DNA of 13,036 bases from assembly GCA_964458555.1 (NCBI GenBank), contig CAYWJH010000094.1, forward strand, positions 1 to 13,036. Direction: 5' to 3'. The position numbers and the translations under genes were made by a program. Of the stretch, positions 12,507-13,036 are shown in pieces; position 1 is the stretch's first letter, and each line of letters begins with the position of its first letter. Source of the stretch: SLST01 sp964458555. GTDB taxonomy: Bacteria; Spirochaetota; Spirochaetia; DSM-27196; SLST01. Under the pieces are notes generated by a model. That model saw only the letters and a list, made by a program, of their open reading frames with translations. It did no database searches and was not told where the DNA came from.

Positions 12507-13036
12507 ATGGCTGTCGAACATCGACGACTCGGTCGTCACGGCGTGCTCGTGAGCAACATCTGCCTGGGTACGATGAATTTCGGATGGGTGACCGAGGACA
12601 AGGACGCCTTCAAGATCATGGACCGGGCGCTCGAGCTCGGCATCAACTTCTTCGACACCGCAGACGTATACGGCCGGCAGGGAGCCTACCACGGCAAGAC
12701 CGAAGAGATCCTGGGCGAATGGTTCGCGCAGGGCGGCGGCCGCCGCGACGCGGTCGTACTCGCGACCAAGGTCTACAATCCGGCCGACAAGCCCGGCGAC
12801 CTGCCCGAGCCAAACCACGCCGGCCGAAGCCTGTCTGCGATGAAGATCAAGCGCCACGCCGAAGGAAGCCTGCGACGCCTGCAGACCGACTGGATCGACC
12901 TCTACCAGATGCACCACGTCGACCGCGAGGTGCCGTGGCACGAAGTCTGGGAGGGATTCGGCAACCTGCAGGCGCAGGGCAAGGTCGTCTACGTGGGCTC
13001 GAGCAACTTCGCCGGCTGGGACATCGCGACCGCGTG
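12507..13036 (+). CDS. Aldo/keto reductase, truncated by the window end
   Basis: The first 176 residues of an NADPH-dependent aldo/keto reductase, which reduces aldehydes or ketones to alcohols on a TIM barrel; about half of a usual 310-350-residue protein is visible. Seen here: N-terminal RRLGRHGVLVSNICLGTMNF, the catalytic tetrad Asp50 (INFFDTADVYG), Tyr55, Lys88 (LATKVYN) and His136 (LYQMHHVD), the helix DWIDLYQMH, and GKVVYVGSSNFAGW (159-171). The arrangement is that of the potassium-channel-beta-like / YghZ-like bacterial branch; the substrate is not predictable. ATG 12507 is chosen because AAAGGAG lies about seven bases upstream and homology starts at residue 5. The gene is divergent from DUF2721. 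The 3' end is outside the window, so intactness cannot be judged. Confidence 0.92.
   Translation, partial: MAVEHRRLGRHGVLVSNICLGTMNFGWVTEDKDAFKIMDRALELGINFFDTADVYGRQGAYHGKTEEILGEWFAQGGGRRDAVVLATKVYNPADKPGDLPEPNHAGRSLSAMKIKRHAEGSLRRLQTDWIDLYQMHHVDREVPWHEVWEGFGNLQAQGKVVYVGSSNFAGWDIATA

Noticed and set aside
1..13036. CRISPR arrays, tRNA/rRNA genes, insertion sequences, toxin-antitoxin or defence genes
   Set aside because: No regularly spaced repeats, no terminal inverted repeats with a transposase, no RNA gene signatures and no defence-type domains were seen on either strand.

Overview
The window is GC-rich (third codon positions almost always G or C) chromosomal sequence with ordinary housekeeping content. 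I see no phage, plasmid, CRISPR, tRNA or rRNA. The best lineage clue is the receiver domain of the hybrid histidine kinase (residues 17-135), whose LVLMDIDLGEGIDGTEAA stretch and following GITRYGYVLKTAGEFVL segment resemble kinases that are abundant in Spirochaetota. I therefore lean to a high-GC spirochaete, with moderate confidence. A 100-N scaffold gap flanked by an identical 55-bp sequence on both sides indicates a draft or metagenome assembly.

Layout. A DUF362 protein (52-1287, +) converges on a minus-strand block: a 712-residue protein of unrecognised function that looks 5'-truncated (1311-3449), purA (3617-4942), a secreted alpha/beta-hydrolase esterase (5015-5995), a small lipoprotein (6118-6591) and a REC-PAS-PAS-HisKA_2-HATPase kinase (6650-8622, interrupted by the gap). 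Next come a relict CDC48-type N-domain fragment (8670-8855, -), archaeal-type phosphoglycerate mutase apgM (8901-10136, +) and an M20 dipeptidase-like gene (10201-11577, +). These converge with a GYD-domain gene (11584-11880, -) and a DUF2721 membrane protein (11947-12360, -). An aldo/keto reductase (12507 onward, +) runs off the end.

Functionally this is a set of mostly independent transcription units rather than one pathway: purine synthesis (PurA), glycolysis (ApgM), peptide and ester hydrolysis, redox (AKR) and one sensory kinase. Individual sigma70-like promoters are readable. A TTGCGC -35 hexamer recurs before the DUF362, purA and AKR genes. Four genes (DUF362, kinase, M20, DUF2721) have a -10 element only 5-11 bases before the start codon and no Shine-Dalgarno, suggesting leaderless mRNAs, whereas purA, apgM, GYD and AKR have clear Shine-Dalgarno sequences.

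Most worth a second look: (i) a probable breakpoint near 3470-3480, where the truncated minus-strand gene abuts the apparent last ~35 codons of an unrelated plus-strand beta-sandwich gene; (ii) the orphan CDC48 N-domain relict; (iii) the leaderless-promoter pattern; (iv) the scaffold gap, which is very likely an unmerged overlap: collapsing it restores an intact 605-residue kinase. I found no convincing new multi-gene system.
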